NCBI RefSeq assembly: GCF_014268495.2
Contig: NZ_CP077087.1
Span: 6,312,001-6,376,000 of the forward strand
DNA from: Pseudomonas monsensis
Lineage (GTDB): Bacteria > Pseudomonadota > Gammaproteobacteria > Pseudomonadales > Pseudomonadaceae
Direction of reading: 5' to 3'
DNA length: 64,000 bases
Within the stretch, counting starts at the first letter, position 1. Every line of letters begins with the position of its first letter. The notes under the pieces are model-generated. The model was given only the letters and a program-made list of their open reading frames with translations, had not been told where the DNA came from and made no database searches. The position numbers were made by a program, and so were the translations under genes. Positions 1 to 8,146 of this stretch are shown here, one piece after another.

Positions 1-365
1 TCGCGCAACAGCGTTTGCACGGGCCCGGCAAAGTCCAGCAGACCGACGAAGACGAACGCCAGCACATAAGCCGGGATGGCGAAGGGCAACATCAGCGCCC
101 AGTCGAGCCAGCGCCTGCCGGGGAATTCACAGAGGCTGGTGAGCCACGCCAGACTGACGCCGAGCAGCGTCACACCGACGCCCACGCCAAGCACCAGGGT
201 CAGGGTGTTGCCCAGCAAGCGCGGCATCTGGGTTTCCCACAGGTGCGACCAGATCTGCTGATCGATGGTTTGCCACGACAGCAACAGGACACTCAGGGGC
301 AACAGCACCAACGCGGCGATGGCGAAAACGATGGGGTACCAGCGGCGTTGGGCGGGGTGGGCCAC
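1..365 (-). CDS. fbpB: Ferric iron ABC transporter permease, FbpB-like (5' part only)
   Basis: About 121 N-terminal residues are visible before the window edge. The product is an inner-membrane permease of the FbpB/SfuB family that moves ferric iron delivered by the periplasmic binding protein encoded just upstream. The translation shows a first membrane segment at about residues 11-27, a hydrophilic loop, a second strongly hydrophobic segment at about 50-70 and a third at about 86-105 with the pattern LMLPFAIPAYVLAFVF. I chose the GTG at 363-365 because no ATG lies upstream in frame. The Shine-Dalgarno match is weak, so the start is uncertain. It is co-directional with the binding-protein gene, 225 nt away, with a palindromic repeat pair between them. 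Confidence 0.8.
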   Translation of the reverse strand, partial: MAHPAQRRWYPIVFAIAALVLLPLSVLLLSWQTIDQQIWSHLWETQMPRLLGNTLTLVLGVGVGVTLLGVSLAWLTSLCEFPGRRWLDWALMLPFAIPAYVLAFVFVGLLDFAGPVQTLLR

Positions 366-426
366 TTTTTGGACTCTGGAGGGATAGGGGGTGTTCTTGG
401 GATTAGGGTTTCAGGTTGAGATTGTT

Positions 427-555
427 GCCCTCACCCTCCCGGGAGAGGCCTAGGGTGAGGTAGCTACATCGCCCCGAAACATCGAGTCGGACTCAGGTTT
501 CGAAAACACTACAAGTCGGCTCCCTCTCCCTCCGGGAGAGGGCTGGGGTGAGGGA
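427..555. repeat. Pair of CCCTCACCC-type palindromic repeats
   Basis: Two imperfect hairpins lie at 427-461 and 521-555. Each has a CCCTC(A/T)CCC arm, a short GGGAGAG centre and a GGGTGAGG arm. The same element occurs again as a pair at 30963-31112. They fill the gap between the iron-binding protein and permease genes. This arrangement resembles the paired intergenic palindromes of P. fluorescens-group genomes. Confidence 0.7.
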
Positions 556-590
556 GCGATCTTGAACGATGAACCGTTATACGAAAAGCC

Positions 591-1595
591 TCAGTTCCAG
601 CCCGCCCGATCCATCATGCGGATCGCTTCGGCCTGGCGCTTGCCCGCCACTTCCACCGGCAGAGTGTCGGCGATGAACTTGCCCCATGCCGCCACTTCTT
701 CCGAAGGCGCCACCGCCGGGTTGGCCGGGAACTCCTGGTTCACATCGGCAAAGATCTTCTGCGCTTCAGGCGTGGTCATCCACTCGACCAGCGCCTTGGC
801 GGCTTCCGGGTGCGGCGCGTGTTTGGTCAGGCCGATACCCGACAGGTTGACGTGTACGCCGCGATCGGCCTGGTTCGGCCAGAACAGTTTCACCGGCAGC
901 TCCGGCATCTGCTTGTGCAGGCGACCGTAGTAGTAGGTGTTGACGATGCCGACGTCGCACTGGCCGGCATTGATCGCCTCCAGCACCGCCACGTCGTCGG
1001 AGAATACGTCGGTGGACAGGTTGTTGACCCAGCCCTTGAGGATTTTCTCGGTCTTCTCGGCACCGTGCACTTCGATCATGGTCGCGGTCAGCGACTGGTT
1101 ATAGACCTTCTTCGCCGTGCGCAGGCACAGGCGCCCTTCCCAGTTCTTGTCGGCCAGTGCTTCGTAGGTGGTCAACTCGCCCGGTTTTACCCGCTGGGTG
1201 GAATAGGCGATGGTCCGCGCGCGCAAGCTCAGGCCGGTCCAGGCATGGGTCGAAGAGCGATATTGCGGCGGGATGTTGGCGTCGATGGTCTTCGAGGTGA
1301 ACGGCTGCAGAATGCCCATCTGCTCGGCCTGCCAGAGGTTACCGGCATCGACAGTGAGCAGCAGGTCGGCGGTGGCGTTTTCGCCCTCGGCCTTGATCCG
1401 CTGCATGAGCGGCGCTTCCTTGTCGGTGATGAACTTGATCTTCACCCCGGTCTTCGCGGTGTAGGCGTCGAACACCGGTTTGATCAGCTCATCAATACGC
1501 GAGGAGTAGACCACCACCTCGTCGGCGGCCTGGGCGGTGGTGCTGCCGATCAGGGTCAGGGCCAGGGCGGTCAGGAGACGCTTGGGTGCCAACAT
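591..1595 (-). CDS. fbpA: Ferric iron ABC transporter periplasmic binding protein, FbpA family
   Basis: This 334-residue protein binds ferric iron in the periplasm and hands it to the FbpB permease. Residues 1-23 form a signal peptide ending AQA. The mature part has the family-1 binding-protein opening (VVVYSSRIDELIKPVF) and three tyrosines at residues 221-223 within NTYYYGRL, the place where FbpA/FutA proteins coordinate iron with adjacent tyrosines. Length is normal for the family. It reads leftward, upstream of the permease and divided from it by repeats. Its own upstream region holds a weak Fur-box-like sequence at 1628-1648, which would fit iron regulation but is not proof of it. Confidence 0.9.
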   Translation of the reverse strand: MLAPKRLLTALALTLIGSTTAQAADEVVVYSSRIDELIKPVFDAYTAKTGVKIKFITDKEAPLMQRIKAEGENATADLLLTVDAGNLWQAEQMGILQPFTSKTIDANIPPQYRSSTHAWTGLSLRARTIAYSTQRVKPGELTTYEALADKNWEGRLCLRTAKKVYNQSLTATMIEVHGAEKTEKILKGWVNNLSTDVFSDDVAVLEAINAGQCDVGIVNTYYYGRLHKQMPELPVKLFWPNQADRGVHVNLSGIGLTKHAPHPEAAKALVEWMTTPEAQKIFADVNQEFPANPAVAPSEEVAAWGKFIADTLPVEVAGKRQAEAIRMMDRAGWN

Positions 1596-1627
1596 GGGAG
1601 TGATCTCTCGGTCGGAAAATGTGGGCC

Positions 1628-1648
1628 AAATGATAAGGACTCACATTT
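1628..1648 (-). promoter_or_regulatory. Weak candidate Fur box upstream of fbpA
   Basis: The sequence AAATGATAAGGACTCACATT, 33 to 53 nt upstream of the fbpA start, has an AATGATAA half and a CACATT half resembling degenerate Fur boxes, but its dyad symmetry is poor. Iron repression of fbpA genes is known in other bacteria. The site itself is inferred by eye. Confidence 0.25.
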
Positions 1649-1724
1649 AGGTTCTCAATCGAACACTTTTCCAAGGAGTTACCAGATGTTGCACGACTCC
1701 TCCTACCGTTGGAATACGTTCCGC

Positions 1725-1750
1725 TGTAGGAGTGAGCCTGCTCGCGATGT
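1725..1750. repeat. Single REP element
   Basis: A TAGGAGTGAGCCTGCTCGCG-type unit lies between ubiI and fbpA. The same core recurs at 36227-36316, and related cores occur at 29204-29272 and 60148-60244. It is a typical pseudomonad extragenic palindromic unit, here unpaired. Confidence 0.7.
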
Positions 1751-1773
1751 GGCCATCAGCAACAACGAAAAGA

Positions 1774-2997
1774 TCAAGGCTTGGCGAGGGCCGGTAGATC
1801 GCCCGTCAAACCAAGGGCTTCACGCACAAACAGCGCCTTCGCCTCCGGCATCTGCTCAACAATCTTCAACCCGGCATTGCGCAGCCAGCGCACTGGCAGC
1901 GGATCGGCCTGGAACAAACGTTCGAAGCCCTCCATCGCCGCCATCAGCGCAAGGTTGTGGGGCATGCGCCGGCGCTCGTAACGGCTCAGCACCTTCACAT
2001 CGGCCAGACGCTGGCCACGCTCATTGGCTTGCAACAGCACTTCAGCCAGCACCGCCGCATCGAGGAAACCCAGGTTCACGCCCTGCCCGGCCAACGGGTG
2101 AATGGTGTGCGCCGCGTCACCGATCAGCGCCAGACCTTCGGCCACATAACGTTTGGCATGGCGCTGACGCAGCGGCACGCAAAGGCGCGGATCAGCGCTG
2201 ATGACTTCGCCCAGGCGACCTTCAAAGGCGCGCTCCAGCGCCTGGCAGAAAGCCGCCTCATCCAGTGCCATCAAGCGCTCGGCCTCGCTCGGGGTGGTCG
2301 ACCAGACAATCGAGCACCAATCCTGCTGCCCGTCGCGCTCAAGTGGCAGAAACGCCAGCGGTCCGTGATCGGTAAAGCGCTGCCACGCGGTCATCCGGTG
2401 CGGCTTGCTGCTGCGCACGCTGGTGACAATCGCGTGGTGCAGGTAATCCCACTCGCGCGTCGCCACGCCGGTCAGCCGGCGAACGGCTGAATTGGCGCCG
2501 TCAGCGGCAATCACCAACGGCGCGCGCAACTGGCGACCATCGGCCAGGGTCAGCAGCCAGTCATCGCCGGAGCGGCGCATCTGCTCCAGTCGGGCGTTGG
2601 CCAGCATGCCCAGATCGCAGTCGTGCAAACGATCGAGCAAGGCATCCTGAACCACGCGGTTTTCGACGATATGCCCCAGCACCTCGGCGTGCACACTGCT
2701 CGCCGAGAAATGAATCTGGCCGGTGCCACTGCCGTCCCACACGTGCATGTCGGTGTACGGGCTGCTGCGCCGGCTGGCGATGCCGTCCCACACGCCGAGG
2801 CGTTCGAGAATCCGCTGGCTGGCCGCCGACAGCGCACTCACCCGCGGTTCGAACGGAGCGTCGACGGCGAACGGTTTGACGCTCAACGGGCTGCCGTCAA
2901 GCAGCAGGACTTCCAGCCCGCTGTCCTGTAGCGCCAGCGCCAAGGCGCTGCCGACCATTCCGGCCCCGACAATCAGCAGATCTGCGCGCATTTCCAT
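1774..2997 (-). CDS. ubiI: UbiH/UbiF/VisC-family FAD hydroxylase, ubiquinone synthesis (UbiI-like)
   Basis: This 407-residue flavoprotein monooxygenase probably hydroxylates a ring carbon of the ubiquinone precursor, most likely the UbiI-type C5 step. Visible motifs are the N-terminal FAD-binding GAGMVG at residues 11-16, the NAD(P)H/FAD DG motif in AADGANS at 164-170 and the second FAD motif GDAAHTIHP at 293-301. It is a paralogue of the ubiH product encoded just upstream on the same strand, 103 nt away. An alternative start two codons downstream (MRADLL) is equally possible. Which ring position it modifies cannot be told from motifs alone. Context beside ubiH and pepP is the standard Pseudomonas arrangement. 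Confidence 0.85.
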   Translation of the reverse strand: MEMRADLLIVGAGMVGSALALALQDSGLEVLLLDGSPLSVKPFAVDAPFEPRVSALSAASQRILERLGVWDGIASRRSSPYTDMHVWDGSGTGQIHFSASSVHAEVLGHIVENRVVQDALLDRLHDCDLGMLANARLEQMRRSGDDWLLTLADGRQLRAPLVIAADGANSAVRRLTGVATREWDYLHHAIVTSVRSSKPHRMTAWQRFTDHGPLAFLPLERDGQQDWCSIVWSTTPSEAERLMALDEAAFCQALERAFEGRLGEVISADPRLCVPLRQRHAKRYVAEGLALIGDAAHTIHPLAGQGVNLGFLDAAVLAEVLLQANERGQRLADVKVLSRYERRRMPHNLALMAAMEGFERLFQADPLPVRWLRNAGLKIVEQMPEAKALFVREALGLTGDLPALAKP

Positions 2998-3100
2998 GCT
3001 TTAAGCCTGTCTCGCTGGCGGCGTGCGCCGCCCGTAAAGGGTTTTACCGAGCGCGCCGGTGGGCGGCGCGCTCCTGAAAGTGAAAGTGCCGGCCAGCCGC

Positions 3101-4288
3101 TCAAGCATCCGGCCGCGTCCCCAGCCCCATGGCCTGGCGGGCAAACCAGCGCTTGGCGGGAGGCAGCAGATCGAGGCCGAGCAAACCAATGTTGCGCCCC
3201 AGCGAGACCAGCGGCTGGGTGCTGCCGAACAATCGCGTGACCTGATCCGAGAAGCCCACAGTGAGGTCTTGATCCAGGCGCTGGCGCTCGCGATACGCCT
3301 GCAACGTGGCGAAGTCGCCCAGCGGTTTGTCGCTGGCGAGCAACGCGGCGGCCAGGGCATCGGCATCGCGCAACGACAGGTTGAAGCCCTGCCCGGCAAT
3401 CGGGTGCAGGCTGTGTGCGGCGTTGCCGAGCACGGCCAGATGCGAACGCACTTGCTCTTCGGCCTCGACCAGCGACAGCGGATACAGATGGCGTGCTCCC
3501 ACCTGCTTCAGGGTACCGAGACGGTAACCGAACACGCCTTGCAGTTCGCTGAGGAAATCGCGCTCGCTGAGGTCGGCCAAACGTTGCGCGTCCATGCCCA
3601 GACGGGTCCAGACCAGCGCGCAGCGGTTTTCCGGCAATGGCAGCAAGGCCATCGGGCCTTCGTCGGTGAAGCGCTCGAAGGCCATGCCGTTGTGCGCTTC
3701 GCTCGGGGTGATGTTGGCAATGAGTGCGCTCTGGTTGTACGGACGCTTGCGCACGTTGATGCCCAACTGCTCGCGCAGCCCGGAGCGACCGCCATCGGCG
3801 AGCACTGCCAGATCGCACTCGACGGTGCTTTCATCGTTGAGGGTCAGGCGATAACCGTCAGGCAGCGGCTCCATGCGCGCGACTTCCGCCGGGCAGCGCC
3901 AACTGATCACGTCTTTATCCAGATGCTGCCACAGGCACTGGCCGAGCCAGGCGTTCTCCACCACGTAACCGAGCGCCGGCACGCCCTCTTCCATCGCCGA
4001 CAGTCGGGCAGTGGAGAAGCGCCCACGGTCAGACACGTGAATCTGTTTGATCGGCTCGGCGCGGCGGGAAATTTCCTGCCACACGCCCAACCGCTGATAG
4101 ATCTGCCGCGAACCGAAGGACAGCGCCGACGAACGGGCGTCGTAGCTCGGCTGCCAGCTGTCGCCCGGGGCAAACGGTTCGATCAGGACGATTTTCCAGC
4201 CACGGGCCTTGGCCCCGGCCTGCAAGGCCAACGCCAGACTGGCGCCGACCAGGCCGCCACCGATGATTGCCAGGTTGACTCGACTCAT
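3101..4288 (-). CDS. ubiH: 2-octaprenyl-6-methoxyphenol hydroxylase UbiH
   Basis: This 395-residue FAD monooxygenase of ubiquinone synthesis introduces the C1 hydroxyl. It shows GGGLVG at residues 10-15, an ADGG motif near 164-167 and GNAAHSLHPIAGQG starting at 288, the UbiH variant of the second FAD motif. Its start overlaps the pepP stop by 4 nt (ATGA), so the two are translationally linked. The pepP-ubiH-ubiI order matches E. coli and P. aeruginosa. Length is normal. Confidence 0.92.
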   Translation of the reverse strand: MSRVNLAIIGGGLVGASLALALQAGAKARGWKIVLIEPFAPGDSWQPSYDARSSALSFGSRQIYQRLGVWQEISRRAEPIKQIHVSDRGRFSTARLSAMEEGVPALGYVVENAWLGQCLWQHLDKDVISWRCPAEVARMEPLPDGYRLTLNDESTVECDLAVLADGGRSGLREQLGINVRKRPYNQSALIANITPSEAHNGMAFERFTDEGPMALLPLPENRCALVWTRLGMDAQRLADLSERDFLSELQGVFGYRLGTLKQVGARHLYPLSLVEAEEQVRSHLAVLGNAAHSLHPIAGQGFNLSLRDADALAAALLASDKPLGDFATLQAYRERQRLDQDLTVGFSDQVTRLFGSTQPLVSLGRNIGLLGLDLLPPAKRWFARQAMGLGTRPDA

Positions 4289-5619
4289 GCCGCGTGTGCC
4301 CGTGCTTGCGCCATCAGCGCTTCGATGTCAGCGACGGTTTTCGGCACGCCGCCCGTGAGGATTTCACAACCGCTCTTGGTCACTACCACGTCGTCCTCGA
4401 TGCGCACGCCAATGCCGCGCCATTTCTTCGCTACGTTCTGATTGTCCGGGGCTATGTAGATGCCCGGTTCCACGGTCAGCGCCATGCCGACCTCCAGCAC
4501 CCGCCATTCGCCGCCGACCTTGTACTCGCCGACGTCGTGAACATCCATGCCCAGCCAGTGGCCGGCGCGGTGCATGTAAAACGCTTTATAGGCTTCCGTC
4601 GCGATCAATTCGTCGACCTCGCCCTGCAATATCCCGAGCTGCACCAGACCTGCGGTGATCACCCGAACCGTGGCTTCGTGGGCCTGATTCCAGTTCTTGT
4701 TCGGGGCGATTTCGGCGAACGCGGCTTCCTGCGAGGCCAGCACCAACTCGTAGATCGCTTTTTGCTCCGGCGAGAACTTGCCGTTGACCGGCCAGGTGCG
4801 GGTTATGTCGCTGGCGTAGCAGTCGATTTCGCAACCGGCGTCGATCAACACCAGATCGCCGTCCTTGAGCAGCGCGTCATTCTGCTGGTAATGCAGGATG
4901 CAGCTGTTGCGCCCGGCAGCGACGATCGAACCGTAGGCCGGCATTTTCGCCCCGCCCTTGCGGAATTCGTAATCGAGTTCGGCTTCGAGGCTGTACTCGT
5001 ACAACCCCGGCCGGCTGGCCTGCATCGCACGAATGTGGGCCTGGGCCGAGATCCGTGCGGCTTCACGCATCACCTTCACTTCTGCCGCCGATTTATACAG
5101 GCGCATGTCGTGCAGCAGATGATCCAGGGCAACGAATTCGTTCGGCGGCTGGGCGCCGAGGTGCGCCTTGGAGCGGATCACGTTGATCCAGTCCATCAGG
5201 TGGCGGTCGAATTCGGGGTTGCTGCCCATCGCCGAATACACCCGGTCGCGACCTTCGATCAGGCCCGGAAGAATGTCGTCGATGTCAGTGATCGGGAACG
5301 CGTCGTCGGCACCGTAATCGCGGATCGCACCTTCCTGCCCTGCGCGCAGACCGTCCCACAACTCGCGCTCGGCATTGCGCTCACGGCAGAACAGCACGTA
5401 CTCGCCATGCTCGCGGCCCGGCATCAGGACGATAACGGCTTGCGGCTCGGGGAATCCGCTGAGGTACTGGAAGTCGCTGTCCTGACGGTAGACGTGCTCG
5501 ACGTCGCGGTTGCGGATCGCCACCGCGGCGGCAGGCAGGATCGCGATGCTGTTGGGTTCCATCTGCGCCATCAGGGCCTTGCGGCGACGGCTGTATTCCG
5601 CTTTGGGGATATGGGTCAT
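4285..5619 (-). CDS. pepP: Xaa-Pro aminopeptidase PepP
   Basis: This 444-residue cytoplasmic dimanganese peptidase releases N-terminal residues that precede proline. The expected metal ligands of the pita-bread fold are all present: Asp260 and Asp271 in LIDAGCEIDCYASD, His354 in HRAGHWLG, Glu384 in VEPG and Glu408 in GVRIEDD. These positions agree with E. coli PepP to within two residues. It overlaps ubiH by 4 nt and lies 27 nt downstream of the ygfB-like gene, so ygfB-pepP-ubiH-ubiI probably form one leftward operon. Confidence 0.95.
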   Translation of the reverse strand: MTHIPKAEYSRRRKALMAQMEPNSIAILPAAAVAIRNRDVEHVYRQDSDFQYLSGFPEPQAVIVLMPGREHGEYVLFCRERNAERELWDGLRAGQEGAIRDYGADDAFPITDIDDILPGLIEGRDRVYSAMGSNPEFDRHLMDWINVIRSKAHLGAQPPNEFVALDHLLHDMRLYKSAAEVKVMREAARISAQAHIRAMQASRPGLYEYSLEAELDYEFRKGGAKMPAYGSIVAAGRNSCILHYQQNDALLKDGDLVLIDAGCEIDCYASDITRTWPVNGKFSPEQKAIYELVLASQEAAFAEIAPNKNWNQAHEATVRVITAGLVQLGILQGEVDELIATEAYKAFYMHRAGHWLGMDVHDVGEYKVGGEWRVLEVGMALTVEPGIYIAPDNQNVAKKWRGIGVRIEDDVVVTKSGCEILTGGVPKTVADIEALMAQARAHAA

Positions 5620-5646
5620 GGGCAGATGGCTTTCCCTGGCACGCGA

Positions 5647-6207
5647 TTAATGCAGCGACGGCTTGGCGGCTGGCGGCACGTCGGCTTTCTTGGTTTCCGA
5701 GAACAGCAGCAGCGGCGCAACGCGCAGGTACTCCATGACTTCCATGTAGTCGGTTTCGCCGTCTTCGGATTCTTCCAGGGCATCCTGCACTTGGGAGATC
5801 GCGGCCAGATCCTGCAGCACTTCGGTGGCTTCAGTGCTGAGCATGCTGCTGTCGCGGCAGTTCAGGCCGAAACCGCTGAGGAAGCCCTGGCACCATTGGC
5901 CCAGCGCAGCGGCGCGGTCGGTCAGTGGTGCATCATCGGTCGGCAACAGCAGAACGACAGTGACGTCGTCACCGGTCAGCTCGCCTTTGACCATCTCTTG
6001 CAGGCCGATCAGGGCGTTGCGGACGTTGTCCTGGATGTCGCCTTCGAGCAATTCGGCGGCGTCGATCAGCCAGCCTTCGTTGTCGAAGCCGGCGCCGGCG
6101 CAGCTGCGGCCAAGCAGCAGGCCATGCAGTTCGGCGGGCGAGACGTTGTGGCCGCTGGAAGTCAGCAGGGTGGCAAAGGCTTGGTACGGGGAATTCGCAA
6201 TGGTCAT
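5647..6207 (-). CDS. YgfB/YecA-family (UPF0149) protein
   Basis: This is a 186-residue acidic, mostly helical protein of the UPF0149 family. The family members GLLLGR near residues 25-30 and the WCQGFLSGFGL block near 105-115 are recognisable. E. coli YgfB also sits upstream of pepP-ubiH. In P. aeruginosa the homologue has been linked to control of ampDh3 through AlpA, which is family knowledge and not seen here. It is the first gene of the leftward pepP-ubiH-ubiI operon and is divergent from the zapA group. Confidence 0.88.
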   Translation of the reverse strand: MTIANSPYQAFATLLTSSGHNVSPAELHGLLLGRSCAGAGFDNEGWLIDAAELLEGDIQDNVRNALIGLQEMVKGELTGDDVTVVLLLPTDDAPLTDRAAALGQWCQGFLSGFGLNCRDSSMLSTEATEVLQDLAAISQVQDALEESEDGETDYMEVMEYLRVAPLLLFSETKKADVPPAAKPSLH

Positions 6208-6337
6208 GGGCAGCTAGGCGCCAGACGGCGCTATGTCTAGAATGAAGGCCTTGTATCCTACATCGACAGACTCGCCAAGACTATTAAAGGCTGTCCGCCA
6301 GCTATCCCATCAGACAGACTCCGACCCAGTGGACACA

Positions 6338-6547
6338 ATGGAAGACACCGACCTGCAAGCGCTGATGGCCAGACTCGAACTGCTGATTACCCGAGTCGAG
6401 CAACTTAAGAGTCAAAATGCACTCTTACTAGCTCAGGAAAAGACCTGGCGCGAGGAACGCGCTCACCTCATTGAAAAAAACGAAATCGCCCGGCGTAAGG
6501 TCGAATCGATGATTTCGCGCCTCAAGGCCCTGGAGCAAGACTCATGA
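6338..6547 (+). CDS. TIGR02449-family small coiled-coil protein
   Basis: This 69-residue protein begins MEDTDLQALMARLELLITRVEQ and is almost entirely a predicted coiled coil with regular leucine and valine spacing. An in-frame ATG at 6233 would add 35 poorly conserved-looking residues. I prefer 6338 because the coiled coil begins there, as in family members. Its stop overlaps the zapA start (ATGA, 4 nt), implying coupled translation. The ZapB-like size and coiled-coil nature next to zapA suggest a division-related partner, but that is inference. Confidence 0.8.
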   Translation: MEDTDLQALMARLELLITRVEQLKSQNALLLAQEKTWREERAHLIEKNEIARRKVESMISRLKALEQDS

Positions 6548-6861
6548 GTTCAAGCAATAGCGTCACCGTGCAGATCCTCGACAAAGAGTATTCGATCATC
6601 TGCCCGCAGGAAGAACGCAGCAATCTGGTCAGTGCCGCACGCTACCTGGACGGCAAGATGCGCGAGATCCGCAGCAGCGGCAAAGTCATCGGCGCCGACC
6701 GCATCGCCGTGATGGCCGCGCTGAACATCACCCACGACCTCTTGCACAAAGAAGAGCGCCCGGACATCCAGGCCAGCGGTTCGACCCGTGAACAGGTGCG
6801 CGACTTGCTCGATCGTGTCGATCTGGTCCTCGCCGACGATCAGAACACCAGCAAGGGCTGA
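6544..6861 (+). CDS. zapA: Cell division protein ZapA
   Basis: This 105-residue protein stabilises FtsZ filaments at the Z ring. The N-terminal half has the ZapA globular fold signature (VTVQILDKEYSIICPQEER, then LVSAARYLDGKMREIR), followed by a helical dimerisation tail from about residue 60. Start overlaps the preceding small gene by 4 nt. The 6S RNA gene follows within 30 nt, the arrangement known in gamma-proteobacteria (zapA-ssrS-fau). Confidence 0.93.
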   Translation: MSSSNSVTVQILDKEYSIICPQEERSNLVSAARYLDGKMREIRSSGKVIGADRIAVMAALNITHDLLHKEERPDIQASGSTREQVRDLLDRVDLVLADDQNTSKG

Positions 6862-6880
6862 TTCAACCGGCCGCTTGCGG

Positions 6881-6886
6881 TATACT
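6881..6886 (+). promoter_or_regulatory. Likely -10 element of the 6S RNA promoter
   Basis: TATACT lies just after the zapA stop and about 6 nt before the expected 5' end of 6S RNA. It is a close match to the sigma70 TATAAT box. I could not pick a convincing -35 by eye. Confidence 0.5.
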
Positions 6887-6890
6887 CGCC

Positions 6891-7070
6891 GCACTCCCTG
6901 GGGTGCTTGCCAGTTGACGATGTCCCTGAGCCGATTCGCACTACCCTGGAAGTTGCACGTTGGGCTGGTGTGCATGTCCGCTAGACGGAAAGCCTTAAAG
7001 TCTACTGCATCTTCCACCTTGAACTTTCGGGTTCAAGGGCTAAGTTGACAGCGGTTCATCCGGGGAGCCT
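6891..7070 (+). ncRNA. ssrS: 6S RNA
   Basis: This is an RNA of about 180 nt that mimics an open promoter and binds sigma70 RNA polymerase holoenzyme. The 5' end (CTCCCTGGGGTGCTTGCCAG) and 3' end (GCGGTTCATCCGGGGAG) carry the terminal pairing segments CCCTGGG and CCGGGG typical of pseudomonad 6S RNAs. Location between zapA and the 5-formyl-THF cyclo-ligase gene is the conserved ssrS position. Exact ends are estimates. Confidence 0.88.
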
Positions 7071-7077
7071 GATTCGA

Positions 7078-7112
7078 ATCCGATGTCGGTATTTGCCGGC
7101 ATCGGATTTTTT
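7078..7112 (+). terminator. Intrinsic terminator after 6S RNA
   Basis: A 12-bp stem (ATCCGATGTCGG with CCGGCATCGGAT, one G-U pair) is followed by six T residues. It lies between the 6S RNA and the downstream cyclo-ligase gene, so read-through may be limited. Confidence 0.85.
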
Positions 7113-7150
7113 ATGCGTGCGTTTTCGCCCTCACCTGCCGAAGCCGAACC

Positions 7151-7756
7151 ATGACCGAACCTGCGCTGCTGCCCCGCCCGCAACTCCGCCGCCTGCTGCG
7201 CAAGGCGCGCCGCTCACTGACCCCAGGTGAGCAACGCCAGGCCGCCAAAGGCCTGTTCCGCCAACTGGCACAAGACCCGCACTTTCGCCGGGCCCGACAC
7301 ATCTCCCTGTACTTGCCCACCGACGGCGAAATCGATCCGCGCCTGCTGCTGCGCGAAGCCCAGCGCCGGGGCAAGGCCACTTATCTGCCGGTGCTCAGTG
7401 CCTGGCCACGGACCAAAATGGTGTTCCAGCGCATCCGTCCCGGGGAGAAACTCAAACCCAATCGCTTCCGCATTCTGGAGCCGCGCGCCCAACTGGCGCG
7501 CCAGCGCAAGATCTGGACACTGGACCTGGTGTTGTTGCCGTTGGTTGGATTTGATGACGTCGGCGGGCGCCTGGGGATGGGCGGCGGCTTCTACGACCGC
7601 AGCCTGGCGTATCTGGCCCGGCGCAAGCACTGGCGCAAGCCCACGCTGTTGGGCCTGGCCCATGAATGTCAGAAGGTCGAACGATTGGCGCAAGCCAGTT
7701 GGGATGTACCGCTGCAGGGCACGGTCACTGACAAGGCGTGGTATGTCGCGGGGTAG
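7151..7756 (+). CDS. fau: 5-formyltetrahydrofolate cyclo-ligase
   Basis: This 201-residue enzyme converts 5-formyl-THF to 5,10-methenyl-THF using ATP. The C-terminal family signature GMGGGFYDR is at residues 142-150, and the basic N-terminal segment with RKARRSL is typical. Usual length is about 185-200. In E. coli the gene (ygfA) is co-transcribed with 6S RNA. Here an intrinsic terminator separates them, so expression could depend on read-through or a separate promoter. Confidence 0.92.
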   Translation: MTEPALLPRPQLRRLLRKARRSLTPGEQRQAAKGLFRQLAQDPHFRRARHISLYLPTDGEIDPRLLLREAQRRGKATYLPVLSAWPRTKMVFQRIRPGEKLKPNRFRILEPRAQLARQRKIWTLDLVLLPLVGFDDVGGRLGMGGGFYDRSLAYLARRKHWRKPTLLGLAHECQKVERLAQASWDVPLQGTVTDKAWYVAG

Positions 7757-7780
7757 GACGCCGCACGAAAACGCGGCGTC
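7757..7780. terminator. Hairpin between convergent genes
   Basis: GACGCCGC and GCGGCGTC form an 8-bp stem with an 8-nt loop immediately after the fau stop. There is no clear T-run, so it may act as a weak bidirectional terminator or an mRNA 3' protector. Confidence 0.4.
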
Positions 7781-7792
7781 GAGAAGGCAGTT

Positions 7793-7948
7793 TCAGCGCT
7801 TGAAGGCTGTCGACTGTTGCACCTGTTGCGCCACTTCAATCGGCGCGTCGGTCTTGTTGGACCACAGGCTTTGCGCGTAACCCGTGGTCACGACACCCAG
7901 GCCGAACAAAATGACCAAAGTCCATAGCAAATCCGGTTTGCGTTTCAT
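7793..7948 (-). CDS. 51-residue single-span membrane protein
   Basis: Translation gives MKRKPDLLWTLVILFGLGVV and continues to a TAFKR end. It has a positively charged N-terminus, one hydrophobic segment at residues 8-24 and a short polar tail of about 27 residues. The start is supported by a GAGGGG Shine-Dalgarno about 8 nt upstream, and codon choice is Pseudomonas-like. It is convergent with fau. A small hypothetical gene at this place is also present in P. aeruginosa as far as I recall (PA5229). Function unknown. It could be a small membrane regulator or a tail-exposed periplasmic peptide. Confidence 0.7.
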   Translation of the reverse strand: MKRKPDLLWTLVILFGLGVVTTGYAQSLWSNKTDAPIEVAQQVQQSTAFKR

Positions 7949-8146
7949 CGATTGCCCCCCTCAAGGCACATCATCACGATGACAGCAGCGGTTTCCGTTC
8001 GTAGGCCGTGCAGCAGCGTCAAGCTTTAAAGGCCGGCATTTTGCGACAACGTGAACCTGCGCGCAAACGCTGACGTCAACCGACTGTCGGTTTGTCATAA
8101 AATTGCCCGACAACCTGCCCAATGACCGTTTCAGGAGCAAAAAACC

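Noticed and set aside
4294..6240. 648-codon plus-strand frame across pepP and ygfB
   Set aside because: It lies opposite two well-supported genes and has no domain of its own.
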